From Leguminivora glycinivorella (lineage: Eukaryota; Arthropoda; Insecta; Lepidoptera; Tortricidae), in NCBI RefSeq assembly GCF_023078275.1, contig NC_062985.1:372001-436000 (forward strand): a DNA stretch of 64,000 nucleotides, given 5' to 3'. Under the pieces are notes generated by a model. The model had not been told where the DNA came from, did no database searches, and worked only from the letters and a program-made list of their open reading frames with translations. Below are positions 63,986-64,000 of this stretch, one piece after another (position 1 is the stretch's first letter; every line of letters starts with the position of its first letter). A program made the translations under genes and the position numbers.

Positions 63986-64000
63986 AAAAATGTGTCTTTT

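Overview
The window is nuclear DNA from an insect, most likely a moth or butterfly. The intergenic DNA is AT-rich and crowded with tRNA-derived SINEs, palindromic MITEs, LINE tails and other short repeats that look lepidopteran. Genes are split by introns of up to about 2.8 kb, with GT-AG splice sites and GC-rich exons. No bacterial operon, CRISPR array, prophage or rRNA is present.

One complete host gene can be read: a DCAF12 orthologue (DDB1- and CUL4-associated factor 12, a WD40 substrate receptor of CRL4 ubiquitin ligases). It lies on the + strand from ATG 42211 to TGA 58600, in ten coding exons whose phases all agree, giving 445 residues. Its introns are loaded with transposons. Two of its exons have left duplicated or decayed copies in the following intron: a decayed partial copy of exon 6 at 49744-49803 and a 20-bp copy of the exon 3 splice edge at 44934-44953. 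A probable 3'-terminal coding exon of an unidentified second gene lies at 29203-29316, and a weak candidate 5' exon lies at 22967-23051.

Layout: 1-6.7 kb holds MITEs, including one family with a THAP start exon, LINE fragments and SINE relics. 6.7-7.9 kb is a 121-bp tandem array in a mobile unit. 8.3-10.6 kb is a foldback element carrying many GTAAAGGAC motifs. 11-15.4 kb holds LINE and MITE debris. 15.4-20.2 kb is a nested structure centred on a 3.2-kb inverted repeat. 20.3-29 kb holds a hAT-like MITE, candidate exon, SINEs, a second 121-bp array and a foldback with a 9-bp target duplication. 29-41.5 kb holds the orphan terminal exon, MITEs, a long (TA)n, a THAP exon inside a putative transposon and an R1-like LINE tail. 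41.5-59.3 kb is DCAF12 and its flanks. 59.3-64 kb is AT-rich, with hairpins and MITEs.

The main unusual signals are four relic THAP-domain start exons in 64 kb, the decayed DCAF12 exon copy, a filled/empty TTAA insertion pair between the arms of one inverted repeat, and several near-perfect palindromes. All repeat-family letters (A to Z) are local labels that I assigned; no database was searched.
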